A stretch of 40,234 bases of DNA from a virus: the IMG/VR virus record IMGVR_UViG_3300030380_000557, positions 1,612 through 41,845 of that record; one strand, given 5' to 3'. How positions within the stretch are numbered: position 1 is the stretch's first letter; each line of letters begins with the position of its first letter. The notes under the pieces were generated by a model. That model was not told where the DNA came from. It saw nothing but the letters and a program-made list of their open reading frames with translations, and searched no databases. Both the position numbers and the translations under genes were made by a program. Shown piece after piece: positions 33,299 to 40,226 of this stretch.

Positions 33299-33302
33299 CG
33301 CT

Positions 33303-33461
33303 CTATCCTTTCTTGATTTCATAAACTCTTTCTGAAGATTGCTTGGTAAGATGTTGAGTGAGTTGTTCTCTATTTCGGAGTTCTTCTTCCGCCTCCTTCT
33401 TAGTATCGAAAGATTTAATTTCCACATCACCCCATTCCTTATTTAATATCAACTTCCACAT
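33303..33461 (-). CDS. 52-residue small protein
   Basis: ATG 33461 overlaps the end of thyX and the frame ends at TAG 33303. The product MWKLILNKEWGDVEIKSFDT continues into a charged helix (KKEAEEELRNREQ) and resembles many small phage proteins that begin with a beta hairpin and a Lys/Glu helix. It lies in a different frame from a longer chance reading frame at 33110-33430. The next ATG is five bases after its stop. Confidence 0.6.
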   Translation of the reverse strand: MWKLILNKEWGDVEIKSFDTKKEAEEELRNREQLTQHLTKQSSERVYEIKKG

Positions 33462-34117
33462 AGCGCACCCCACGATTCAGGAAATAACTTTTCCATATGT
33501 TCTCCAATTAGTTTTACTACATCATGAGTTTCAACCTGTGCATCCTTACTACATCGTAGCTTATACACCCGTCCAAATGCCATAAGTGTACCAGACCAGT
33601 ACCACTCTGTCAATAGACTTTGTGGTAGTATTGCTCTGGCCTGTTCTGCACATACACCTGAATCAATCATAGCTTTGTAAGAATCTTCGCAGTGACGTTG
33701 TGCATCTTGAAACATATGGTTTACCACACTTGGTGAGGCAACCGACTGCCTCGATGACCCCTGCTTTACGTTCTCAGCACTCTGTCTCCAGTAGTCAGGG
33801 GACCAGAACTCTGGATCAGTTTTGATATACCTTCGGCTCACCTCATTCCAGACCAGACCAACCTGATGCTTCATAAGCTGGCGTGCTACAAAGATAGGTG
33901 CCTTGATCCTAAACTGTGCAGAGCCATGACCAAATGGGGTCCAGTGATTATGCTTGGCAAGATACTTTATTAGTTTAATATCTTTATCTTGAAGCACTCC
34001 CTCAGTGGGTCCACCAAAAGGTATTACTTCCCAAGATGATTCTTTATCAAAGCTTACCCGTGCTGCATTTACAACACTGAGATCACTGCCCATATGATCA
34101 ATCAATTCAACAGTCAT
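33449..34117 (-). CDS. thyX: Flavin-dependent thymidylate synthase
   Basis: The enzyme makes dTMP from dUMP with FAD and NADPH. I choose ATG 34117 (222 residues) with a GGAAG site; a start at 34147 is also in frame. The signature region reads ARQLMKHQVGLVWNEVSRRY (78-97), where the classical RHR-x-x-S part is replaced by Q-x-x-KHQVGL but NE-x-S-R-RY is kept; LAKHNHWTPFGH (53-64) precedes it. HT-type host-independent thymidylate supply fits the nearby reductase. It overlaps neighbours on both sides. Confidence 0.92.
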   Translation of the reverse strand: MTVELIDHMGSDLSVVNAARVSFDKESSWEVIPFGGPTEGVLQDKDIKLIKYLAKHNHWTPFGHGSAQFRIKAPIFVARQLMKHQVGLVWNEVSRRYIKTDPEFWSPDYWRQSAENVKQGSSRQSVASPSVVNHMFQDAQRHCEDSYKAMIDSGVCAEQARAILPQSLLTEWYWSGTLMAFGRVYKLRCSKDAQVETHDVVKLIGEHMEKLFPESWGALCGS

Positions 34118-34292
34118 CGAATGTATCTTCCCACAGTTCATGTACAAAAGAAACTTTGTCTTCCATAATATTATCTGCTTCTTTTTTTGCTAATTTCCTA
34201 GCTTCTTTGTAGGCATATCCATCATCAACATACTCCCTGATAAGGTCACGCATTAAACCGCTGCGTTCTTTCTGCCATAAATTTTTAGCCAT
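34107..34292 (-). CDS. Small protein, unknown function
   Basis: A 61-residue, highly charged helical protein (KNLWQKERSGLMRDLIREYV, then ARKLAKKEADNIMED). ATG 34292 lies one base after the previous stop. It overlaps thyX by 11 bases. Nothing recognised. Confidence 0.6.
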   Translation of the reverse strand: MAKNLWQKERSGLMRDLIREYVDDGYAYKEARKLAKKEADNIMEDKVSFVHELWEDTFDDC

Positions 34293-34293
34293 C

Positions 34294-34464
34294 TCACTCT
34301 AAACCCTCTAAGTCTTTGAAAAATTTATCTCTTTCTTCTTGTAATGTTACATCATATCCTGATTCTTTCATCATTAACCATAGCTCTTCACCGTACCCTA
34401 AAGATTTTCTCAGTACATCCTCTTTCTGAAGTCTGTGCCAATCAAAGTCATAAACTTTTGTCAT
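34294..34464 (-). CDS. Small protein, unknown function
   Basis: I use ATG 34464 (56 residues), inside the end of the upstream coiled-coil gene; an upstream start at 34491 is possible. The product MTKVYDFDWHRLQKEDVLRK is acidic and helical. No family recognised. Confidence 0.5.
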   Translation of the reverse strand: MTKVYDFDWHRLQKEDVLRKSLGYGEELWLMMKESGYDVTLQEERDKFFKDLEGLE

Positions 34465-34627
34465 CGTGTTCCACCCATCCAGTGTTAGCATTTACTTGTT
34501 TCTCTTTTGCTAAGTCACTTCTTAATTTATCTATTATCTTTTCTTGTTCTTTTACTCTGGACTTTAACATCTTAATATTAGTATTTAATATATCCCAAGC
34601 TGATTTTAAGTTGCTGTCTTCTGACAT
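34448..34627 (-). CDS. 59-residue coiled-coil protein
   Basis: ATG 34627 follows GGGAG with good spacing and the frame ends at TGA 34448, overlapping the next gene. The product has a charged coiled coil (NIKMLKSRVKEQEKIIDKLR). It is short, so easily missed. Function unknown. Confidence 0.6.
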   Translation of the reverse strand: MSEDSNLKSAWDILNTNIKMLKSRVKEQEKIIDKLRSDLAKEKQVNANTGWVEHDDKSL

Positions 34628-34639
34628 AGTATACTCCCA

Positions 34640-35128
34640 TCATTGAGTGTTGTCAATATAAAAGACATGATTATCTATCTGCCCTACGATAGAAAACCTC
34701 TCATCCAATGCCCAGTAGGGCAGTACATATGAAGCATGGTAGTGCGTAGCACCCTCTGTATGGAGCAGGATAACGCCCTTCATGGCAAGCCCTGCTGCAT
34801 TCACTGCTTCAGCATATGCATCTACATTGGCAATAGTTTCTGGCTTACCATCGCACCAGTAGGAGAAGTGGCACTTGTTTCTGACAGGCTTGCCCTTCCA
34901 TGTTCTACCCTGTCGTACCACATCACATATATTATCTGGATACCTTTCGGACTGCACTCGTTGAAGTATAACATTTGCCACAGCAAGTTGTGCAACAAAA
35001 GATTCTGAACGTGCTTCAAAGTACACTGCTTCTGCAAGACAGGATAGCTCATCTGCTTTTGCTTGTGTAGAAAATACAATTACAACAGCTACTATAAAGT
35101 TAAACATGATAAGTTTAAAGTAGTTCAT
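34640..35128 (-). CDS. Exported cell wall hydrolase, SleB-like
   Basis: The 162-residue protein begins with a signal peptide or anchor (about 1-25, FKLIMFNFIVAVVIVFSTQA, cleavage likely after AKA). The rest matches the SleB/Hydrolase_2 family: LAEAVYFEARSESF with E33 and E38, VAQLAVANVILQRV, CDVVRQG, NKCHFSYWCDGK. These enzymes are muramidase/transglycosylase-type hydrolases. It is far from the lysis cassette and next to thyX, and the export signal would let it act without a holin. ATGA overlap with the upstream gene. Confidence 0.85.
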   Translation of the reverse strand: MNYFKLIMFNFIVAVVIVFSTQAKADELSCLAEAVYFEARSESFVAQLAVANVILQRVQSERYPDNICDVVRQGRTWKGKPVRNKCHFSYWCDGKPETIANVDAYAEAVNAAGLAMKGVILLHTEGATHYHASYVLPYWALDERFSIVGQIDNHVFYIDNTQ

Positions 35129-35322
35129 TGCATCCTCTCAATTTTAATTCCAAAGGGGAATCCATTCTGAAGTTCCCTGATACCATGACACATAAGATAT
35201 GCCGCAGCATCTTCATAGGTTGGGAACGTATGTATTTCTTCGTCTTCTTCAGAAATCATTGCATCAACGCTGTCAATGTCACTCAAGCCATCAATATCTA
35301 CTTGTGTTATAATGTAATTCAT
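35125..35322 (-). CDS. Small acidic protein, unknown function
   Basis: A 65-residue acidic protein (DIDGLSDIDSVDAMISEEDE, then HTFPTYEDAAAYLMCHGI) of an alpha/beta type. The ATG overlaps the stop of a possible 18-codon frame (TAATG) and its end overlaps the SleB-like gene (ATGA). No family recognised. Confidence 0.6.
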   Translation of the reverse strand: MNYIITQVDIDGLSDIDSVDAMISEEDEEIHTFPTYEDAAAYLMCHGIRELQNGFPFGIKIERMQ

Positions 35323-35378
35323 TATATAATTCCTATTAATATTAAATCTATTAGAGTTACAACTACATCTATAATCAT
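35322..35378 (-). CDS. 18-residue hydrophobic peptide, possible
   Basis: ATG 35378 follows a GAGGACAAGG-type site and the stop forms TAATG with the next gene. The product (MIIDVVVTLIDLILIGII) would be one short membrane helix. It may be a leader peptide for the downstream pair or chance. Confidence 0.3.
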   Translation of the reverse strand: MIIDVVVTLIDLILIGII

Positions 35379-35428
35379 CGCCCTTGTCCTCTATATTTTT
35401 TCCAGCTACGTCTCTTATGTTTATTGTT

Positions 35429-35452
35429 GGGACGGGAAAAATTTCCCGCCCC
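35429..35452 (-). other. Strong intergenic hairpin downstream of the DUF932 gene
   Basis: In the leftward RNA ggggcgggaaa (35452-35442) pairs with tttcccgtccc (35439-35429) with one G-U pair and a tiny loop. The pairing is better in the leftward than in the rightward RNA (G-U versus A-C). No T-run follows. The surrounding 35379-35517 has no gene I can support; it may hold a processing or attenuation signal. Confidence 0.55.
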
Positions 35453-35517
35453 TATAGATGTACGCTTCTTGATCCGATGTTGTGTCGGGTCGTACTTGTT
35501 GTCAGTCTGCTTTGCCA

Positions 35518-36414
35518 CTATACCATCTCCAATCGTTTCCAATGTGGTGAGACCATCATCTTACGCACCTTATCTTCACGCAGTACACGGGTGTTAGCTT
35601 TGGGTACATGGGTAGACCATGCCGTAGCTGCCTGATAAGCAGTCCACAGTGTACCTTTGGTCTGCTGGCTGTACCCTTCGTAGTTACCCCGTCCAATGAG
35701 GTGACGGTTCTCTTCATCAAAGGTTTTCATCAGGGTGGATAGCATTACTTTGTTGGGGCGATGCGCTTTGGTCACGTTGTCTGTGCTTTTTGCCAACGTG
35801 TTGCTAAATAAACTGATAGCCTGATCTCTATCAATAGAAGTATTATACCACATTTTCATCTGATCCATGCCATCGTTGGCAATGAAGTCAGATGCAGCCC
35901 TTATCTTACTGGCAAAGCTGGTGACAGAGAAGTTCTTTGAGTGGCGACCATACACATAGGCCAGCTTGTTACCATCAACAAGGGTATTGTAACACGCCTG
36001 ACGGAAGTAACCCATCATCCCGTTGTTAGCCCATGTCCTGTTGTGGCTGGTGCGGAACTTGAACTGTGGTGTAACCGTATCATTCCTGCCGTCTATCGTT
36101 GTGGCTTCAGCATGGAACTTGGCAGTAAGTTCTAGCTGTTCACCATGACCAATTACATTGGTTTGGAACTCAGCACCATCAAGATCAATACCTGACATAG
36201 CAATAGCTTCTTCAATATTTTCTACAAGATCAAGATACTGAACAGGCTCATATTTATCAGACACAATTGCAATAGGCTCTTTGCTATCAGTACGACGTAG
36301 ACCTACACCTAGTGAGGGATCAATCTTTCCCCCATCTACACCTCCAAAGTTAGGATTAAAAGCACCAAGGTCAAACGGTTCTACACGAAAGTTAATTACA
36401 TCATGGTTAAACAT
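35518..36414 (-). CDS. DUF932 phage protein
   Basis: The 298-residue protein fits DUF932 (phage/plasmid-like TIGR03299): VGLRRTDSKEPIAIVSDKYE, YLDLVENIEEAI, then TPQFKFRTSHNRTWA with FRQACYNTLVDGN. The family is common in phages and plasmids, function unknown. Its end is followed by the 35429-35452 hairpin. It overlaps the small gene upstream by 8 bases. Confidence 0.85.
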   Translation of the reverse strand: MFNHDVINFRVEPFDLGAFNPNFGGVDGGKIDPSLGVGLRRTDSKEPIAIVSDKYEPVQYLDLVENIEEAIAMSGIDLDGAEFQTNVIGHGEQLELTAKFHAEATTIDGRNDTVTPQFKFRTSHNRTWANNGMMGYFRQACYNTLVDGNKLAYVYGRHSKNFSVTSFASKIRAASDFIANDGMDQMKMWYNTSIDRDQAISLFSNTLAKSTDNVTKAHRPNKVMLSTLMKTFDEENRHLIGRGNYEGYSQQTKGTLWTAYQAATAWSTHVPKANTRVLREDKVRKMMVSPHWKRLEMV

Positions 36415-36568
36415 TTTGATTCTCTTTCATCTTTAGGTTGAAACGTATTGTATATAAGTGCTGAATGCACTGTGACACTTTGTCACTGTTTTCTAGTTTT
36501 ACTAAGCCATTCAACTGAAGTTGGCTCAACACTTCAAGAGTTTCTTCTATAGCCTCAAGCTGTGTCAT
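36407..36568 (-). CDS. Small helical protein
   Basis: Start uncertain: ATG 36568 (53 residues) or ATG 36583 (58 residues), both inside the previous gene. The product (MTQLEAIEETLEVLSQL, then KVSQCIQHLYTIRF) is a helical hairpin of the type often seen in small phage regulators. It overlaps the DUF932 start by 8 bases. Confidence 0.5.
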   Translation of the reverse strand: MTQLEAIEETLEVLSQLQLNGLVKLENSDKVSQCIQHLYTIRFNLKMKENQNV

Positions 36569-36773
36569 AGTTCCATCTTTCATAACCCTCTGAAAGGGAA
36601 CGCATTTCATGCTCAATCCAGCCATTTAGTTCTTGAATATTAATATCTTCAGGATCAACATCATAAGCAATGAGTTCCATATATTCTTCTACCATTGGGC
36701 GGCACCACTCATCGCCACCATAACGCAGAAACTTTTCAACATCTTCGATGTCTTTAAACTCAGGAATATTCAC
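36555..36773 (-). CDS. Small acidic protein, unknown function
   Basis: Starts at GTG 36773 after GAGGAGAG. The 72-residue acidic product (DIEDVEKFLRYGGDEWC, ELIAYDVDPEDINIQE) has no recognised domain. It overlaps the next gene. Confidence 0.6.
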   Translation of the reverse strand: MNIPEFKDIEDVEKFLRYGGDEWCRPMVEEYMELIAYDVDPEDINIQELNGWIEHEMRSLSEGYERWNYDTA

Positions 36774-36774
36774 G

Positions 36775-36996
36775 TCACTCTCCTCTTAGTTGTATATCTT
36801 TTAGTGTGTACTCAGATAGTATACCATTAAACGTGTTAGAGATCAAGCACAATCCGTTCAACGTAGACGGTGCATTGGTCATGGTAAAAGTCATAGCTGC
36901 CATCAGAGATTCCTCTGCGATGTTTAGGTCGTCCATGTTTTCTTCTTGTAGTAAACTAAGTTCATTATAAACTTGGTTAAATACTTTCATGTTCAT
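36775..36996 (-). CDS. Small protein, unknown function
   Basis: ATG 36996 is 7 bases after AGGAG. The 73-residue product starts MNMKVFNQVYNELSLLQEEN and has a Met/Thr-rich middle. Its stop is one base before the next GTG. No family recognised. Confidence 0.6.
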   Translation of the reverse strand: MNMKVFNQVYNELSLLQEENMDDLNIAEESLMAAMTFTMTNAPSTLNGLCLISNTFNGILSEYTLKDIQLRGE

Positions 36997-37029
36997 ATGA
37001 AAGCTCCTCTAGTATATCATGCCATGCGT

Positions 37030-37209
37030 TCATTCGTACCCCGCATCAAGTAACTCCATGTATTCTAATGCAAATGGATGTACATCGTACAGTGTATGTC
37101 TATATTCTTTGGCTTCTTTGTAGGTTTTGTGGTAGGTAATCTCTCCATCACAATGTTTAGACTTCCACTTCCTACCTTCTTTAGTAATAATTCTAACACT
37201 CTCAATCAT
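37030..37209 (-). CDS. Small basic protein, unknown function
   Basis: I prefer ATG 37209 (59 residues, GAGGA site at proper distance) over 37218. The product (MIESVRIITKEGRKWKS, HKTYKEAKEYRHTLYD) is basic with conserved-looking aromatic residues. No family recognised. Confidence 0.5.
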   Translation of the reverse strand: MIESVRIITKEGRKWKSKHCDGEITYHKTYKEAKEYRHTLYDVHPFALEYMELLDAGYE

Positions 37210-37375
37210 TATCTTCATCCTCTGGTTTTAGTGGTGGCTTGCCGCCGAAGTAGGTTTCTTGTATCCACTTGTAGTGTTCCGGTGTTCCCGGTTTGGGTGG
37301 CTTTACCATACCCGGCATGATCATATCATACAAGTCTACTTGTCTCTTCAACCAATCGTGATCTTCCTTACTCAT
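37202..37375 (-). CDS. Small protein, unknown function
   Basis: I use ATG 37375 (57 residues) behind CGGAGA. The product (SKEDHDWLKRQVDLYDMIMP, KPPKPGTPEHYKW) ends in a very acidic tail (EDEDND). It overlaps neighbours on both sides. Nothing recognised. Confidence 0.55.
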   Translation of the reverse strand: MSKEDHDWLKRQVDLYDMIMPGMVKPPKPGTPEHYKWIQETYFGGKPPLKPEDEDND

Positions 37376-37472
37376 CAGTTGTCTCCGGTTTAACATCCTT
37401 CTTCTTATTTGGAAGGATACGATTACGAAATAAGTGCTGTTGTAACATCTTGGCTTGGGGATTTCTCCTCAC
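37368..37472 (-). CDS. 34-residue RNP-motif peptide
   Basis: GTG 37472 forms a GTGA overlap with the preceding stop and the frame runs to TAA 37368; a longer GTG start at 37499 would give 43 residues. The product (MRRNPQAKMLQQHLFRNR, then ILPNKKKDVK) has the RNP-x-A-x-x-L...FR-x-R pattern I recognise from tiny basic phage proteins. It escapes length cut-offs. Confidence 0.5.
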   Translation of the reverse strand: MRRNPQAKMLQQHLFRNRILPNKKKDVKPETTDE

Positions 37473-37657
37473 TCCATGTCCACGCTTGGACTTCCCCACA
37501 ACACTTTTAAATTTTCCTTGTTCTTTTCTTCCCATTCAATTGCTCCTTGCACGTATGCCTCATAGTTTGCATCACGCTGCTCTCTATTATACCACCACTT
37601 GGGCATAACATCGTATGATAGCTGTTGTAGCTCATCCCATTCTTGTTTAGATAACAT
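37469..37657 (-). CDS. Small protein, unknown function
   Basis: A 62-residue protein (SKQEWDELQQLSYDVMPKWW, RDANYEAYVQGAIEWEEK) rich in Trp and Glu. Starts at ATG 37657 inside the previous gene. No family recognised. Confidence 0.6.
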   Translation of the reverse strand: MLSKQEWDELQQLSYDVMPKWWYNREQRDANYEAYVQGAIEWEEKNKENLKVLWGSPSVDME

Positions 37658-37862
37658 AGCTTTGATCCTTCTTCAGCCATTCCAGTTGCACCATAGCTAT
37701 ATCATAAGCCTGTGCTGGTGTCAAGTCAGTAAGCGAATAGATGGTGTACTTTAGACCGGACTTCTCGCCTGTGGTCTTGATCTTTTTGCGACGGCTCACG
37801 TCCCATGTAATCTTCCAGCTATCACCACCAAGTTCTACCTCTACGAAATCAATCATTGTCAT
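37647..37862 (-). CDS. Small protein, unknown function
   Basis: Starts at ATG 37862 (71 residues, AGGAA site), with ATG 37856 as an alternative. The product (MTMIDFVEVELGGDSWKITW, DLTPAQAYDIAMVQLEWLKK) looks like a beta sheet plus one helix. It overlaps the Cys-rich gene upstream. Confidence 0.55.
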   Translation of the reverse strand: MTMIDFVEVELGGDSWKITWDVSRRKKIKTTGEKSGLKYTIYSLTDLTPAQAYDIAMVQLEWLKKDQSYVI

Positions 37863-37971
37863 CTCCAAATTCCTCTAAAAATTTTTCATGGATACAGGCG
37901 TGACGCATAGTGGTACAACCGTAACAGTCACACTCCTCATAGTCTTCTATTTGGTCATCTCTATTGGTCAT
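37849..37971 (-). CDS. 40-residue Cys-rich peptide
   Basis: ATG 37971 follows AGAGG and the frame stops at TGA 37849. The product has four Cys in EECDCYGCTTMRHACIHEK (C-x-C-x2-C-x7-C-x-H), a probable metal-binding knuckle. Overlaps both neighbours, as do most genes here. Confidence 0.6.
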   Translation of the reverse strand: MTNRDDQIEDYEECDCYGCTTMRHACIHEKFLEEFGDDND

Positions 37972-38137
37972 CTTGTACCTCTATATTGGGTACGAAATCT
38001 TTGTCTGTAAACAACTGTAATTGAAATCGTTTGTTATCTTTATCCGTAACAGTCACGGTTACAGTTGCGAAGCTATCAAAGTTGCTATCTTGCTTTACTT
38101 TGATATCATTTACGTCAAATATCTGTAGTCCGTTCAT
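37961..38137 (-). CDS. 58-residue small beta-rich protein
   Basis: ATG 38137 (ATGA overlap with the previous stop, AAAGGG site) to TAG 37961. The product (MNGLQIFDVNDIKVKQ, FATVTVTVTDKDNKRFQLQL) is beta-rich. Function unknown. Confidence 0.6.
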   Translation of the reverse strand: MNGLQIFDVNDIKVKQDSNFDSFATVTVTVTDKDNKRFQLQLFTDKDFVPNIEVQDDQ

Positions 38138-38277
38138 GATTTAACCCTTTCATCTAGTAAATCTTCAACAATTTCAAGTGCTTGTTCTAACCTGCTATCA
38201 TCACCATGTAAGGCTAGTTCAATAGCGGTATGCACCCAGTTTAGTTTAGCTCCTTTTGATAGGTCTATAATTTCCAT
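38134..38277 (-). CDS. 47-residue helical protein
   Basis: ATG 38277 (TAATG overlap) to TGA 38134 (ATGA overlap). The product (MEIIDLSKGAKLNWVHTAIE, RLEQALEIVEDLLDE) is mostly helical. Function unknown. Confidence 0.6.
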   Translation of the reverse strand: MEIIDLSKGAKLNWVHTAIELALHGDDSRLEQALEIVEDLLDERVKS

Positions 38278-38426
38278 TAGCTCATCCCTTCCCATTCTTC
38301 TTCTGCCCTGCGTGAGGCTTCCAAGATAGTCTCCAACTCATCTTCAGGCCACCCGTCTTCGAGCAGCCATTCCAAGTGTTCGTTGAATAAGTTCTCTTTG
38401 ATGATCTCGTTTTGCATCACACTCAT
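38277..38426 (-). CDS. 49-residue acidic helical protein overlapping its upstream neighbour
   Basis: ATG 38426 lies six bases after a strong GGAGG site that is inside the upstream gene, and the frame ends at TAA 38277 (TAATG). The product (NLFNEHLEWLLEDGWPEDEL, RRAEEEWEGMS) looks like a real, acidic small protein. It overlaps the 38344-38526 gene by 83 bases in another frame. Confidence 0.6.
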   Translation of the reverse strand: MSVMQNEIIKENLFNEHLEWLLEDGWPEDELETILEASRRAEEEWEGMS

Positions 38427-38526
38427 GTGCTTCCTCCATCCAATCTAGGGTTGCGTAATCTTCAGCCTTATCAACAGGATATCCCATTGAAATATATTTG
38501 TCAACTAAAATATCGTAGTCAGGCAT
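38344..38526 (-). CDS. Small protein with overprinted C-terminus
   Basis: ATG 38526 follows AGAGG. The first ~36 of 60 residues (MPDYDILVDKYISMGYPVDK, EDYATLDWMEEA) look like normal coding sequence; the remaining basic end (KRDHQRELIQRTLGMAARRR) is read out of frame over the next gene. Either both products are made or a frameshift joins them. Confidence 0.55.
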   Translation of the reverse strand: MPDYDILVDKYISMGYPVDKAEDYATLDWMEEAHECDAKRDHQRELIQRTLGMAARRRVA

Positions 38527-38737
38527 AATTCACCTCTGCTTGTGTTTCAATCCATACTTTTGCACCACAACTTAGTGGCTTGTCAGGACTGTATACTATT
38601 TTACATGGCCCGTCAACATAAACTTCATGGGCATAGTTATTGTCCTTGTATGTCTTCACAGTTATCACTGGCTCACGTTCACCAGTTTTAGAATTACTCT
38701 TGATAACATGTTGATTTATATGGATAATTTTCTTCAT
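38519..38737 (-). CDS. Small protein, unknown function
   Basis: A 72-residue, beta-rich protein (HVIKSNSKTGEREPVITVKT, YVDGPCKIVYSPDKPLSCG). ATG 38737 overlaps the ParB-like stop (TAATG). Likely a small single-domain phage protein; none recognised. Confidence 0.6.
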   Translation of the reverse strand: MKKIIHINQHVIKSNSKTGEREPVITVKTYKDNNYAHEVYVDGPCKIVYSPDKPLSCGAKVWIETQAEVNYA

Positions 38738-39603
38738 TACTTCTTTACCCTTTTGTTGTGGATACGTACCATCTCTGCTCTCATGTCTACTTCTTTAGCA
38801 AAGCTATTGAACTGATGTCTGCTGCAACATAAGTTTTTAAGAAACCTATCGAAGTCAAAACATGGAGTAGAAAGATTATACAACAGTGCTTGTTGAAACT
38901 GCTGTTTCTTAATTGTCTTGTGAGTTAGTGGCATATGCATTGCTGCTGTCTCTAACGTCCTGATCTTGCATAGAATATCTTCTATGTGGTGTTCGTTGAC
39001 TCTGTCGTATCTAAGACCGCCAGATTTAAATGTAGCGTTACCTCCATCTCCCTGTGTCAGTGATAAATACTTATTATCTTTTCTACTTTCCTTTCTGTTT
39101 ATCTGCTTGTTGTAGATTGCAATCAGAATGCCAGCAGTTACTAAGTTATTGGCAAGATGATCCAAGAACTTTTTGTATGCTCTTGCTACTTGCTTGTCGT
39201 CCTTTTGTTTGGCATAGTATTTTGCATAGTCCATCAGTGTCCAGTTAGTCTTTCCAGAATTAAGCATCATAGTAATGTCGCCTATCTCTGAATCTTTTAC
39301 CTTACATTCCATCACATACATTGGAATATTTAGATACATTGCTGCCAATGCTCTGTGCTCTCCATCTATTTTTATTATAGCTTTGTTGTCCTCAGTTATG
39401 TATACAATTATGGGCTGGAAGTTAAAGAAACCCATCTTCTTCATTCGTAGAATTATTTTTGCTACGTTATGGTCGTGTTGTTTACGATTGCCCAGTAACC
39501 TTTTCATGTTATTATACAATGGGTTATCTGGTTTTATCTCACGTACAACATTAACTACTTTACACTTCTCAAAATCTTTTCTAATGTTTGTAGATTTGGT
39601 CAT
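38737..39603 (-). CDS. ParB/sulfiredoxin-like nuclease-domain protein
   Basis: The 288-residue protein has an N-terminal ParB-like fold: LLGNRKQHDHNVAKIIL, FNFQPIIVYITEDNKAIIKI, and the signature DGEHRALAAMYLNIPMYV (D80, H83, R84). A helical region with NSGKTNWTLMDYAKYYAKQK follows. Such phage proteins bind nucleotides or DNA and may be regulators or nucleases rather than partition factors; no ParA is seen. ATG follows AAAGGA. Confidence 0.72.
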   Translation of the reverse strand: MTKSTNIRKDFEKCKVVNVVREIKPDNPLYNNMKRLLGNRKQHDHNVAKIILRMKKMGFFNFQPIIVYITEDNKAIIKIDGEHRALAAMYLNIPMYVMECKVKDSEIGDITMMLNSGKTNWTLMDYAKYYAKQKDDKQVARAYKKFLDHLANNLVTAGILIAIYNKQINRKESRKDNKYLSLTQGDGGNATFKSGGLRYDRVNEHHIEDILCKIRTLETAAMHMPLTHKTIKKQQFQQALLYNLSTPCFDFDRFLKNLCCSRHQFNSFAKEVDMRAEMVRIHNKRVKK

Positions 39604-39626
39604 TGTTTTAGTCCTTTGGTTTGATG

Positions 39627-40226
39627 CTATTTAATGTTATGTACTCTACGCCATACTACCCATGTGATCGCCTGTATTTCAAAAGCTTTCAGCGATCTGC
39701 CGTTCACTCGCACTCGTTTACCAGCCTTTACGTAAGCATCTGATATAGTTTTATATTCTTTTTTCCCCACGTTTGTCTTGTCGTTTGTTAGTCCATGACG
39801 TTCGCCATAGTATATATTCTTGGCGTGTCCGTCAACAGTACAAGTATCGTCGCCCATTATGTTGCGATAGAACGATACTATCTTCTGCCCATTGAGAATG
39901 TTAATAACACCCTCATGGTCTGGCATTTGTTCCAGTATAGACCATGCCTTGCGCTTCATAGTGTTGTATGTTGATACTTTGATATCGTCAATGCCATCAC
40001 CGTTTAGAAAACCTGCAATCAGATCACGGGCATTGGCTACGTTTCGATCCCACTTGTTGTTAGGTGACAACGCCGCAACCACACCAGTAACTACGTGTAC
40101 TTGCACGGATAGGTCTAACGCTATGCGATTGCAGTCTGCGTATGCGTTGGCGTACCACACTATACCGTCACGCTTTTCTTCTGGTGTTGCCAGCTTGTAG
40201 ACTTTAATAATGTTATCAATCGACAT
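39627..40226 (-). CDS. DUF7178-like protein
   Basis: The 199-residue protein has GVVAALSPNNKWDRNVANAR, then STYNTMKRKAWSIL, LNGQKIVSFYRNIMG, and a C-terminal FEIQAITWVVWRRV. This order matches a family I recall as DUF7178, found in phages and predicted to be helical with DNA-glycosylase-like helix-hairpin-helix elements; the activity is unknown. It is the first leftward gene in the window and appears complete; its upstream context is cut off after eight bases. Confidence 0.72.
   Translation of the reverse strand: MSIDNIIKVYKLATPEEKRDGIVWYANAYADCNRIALDLSVQVHVVTGVVAALSPNNKWDRNVANARDLIAGFLNGDGIDDIKVSTYNTMKRKAWSILEQMPDHEGVINILNGQKIVSFYRNIMGDDTCTVDGHAKNIYYGERHGLTNDKTNVGKKEYKTISDAYVKAGKRVRVNGRSLKAFEIQAITWVVWRRVHNIK

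Noticed and set aside
33110-33430. A single 106-codon gene
   Set aside because: Its first part is the wrong frame over a better small gene at 33303-33461; the true downstream gene starts at 33298.
38737-39603. Plasmid-type partition system
   Set aside because: There is no ParA ATPase and no centromere-like repeats; phage ParB-like domains often have other roles.
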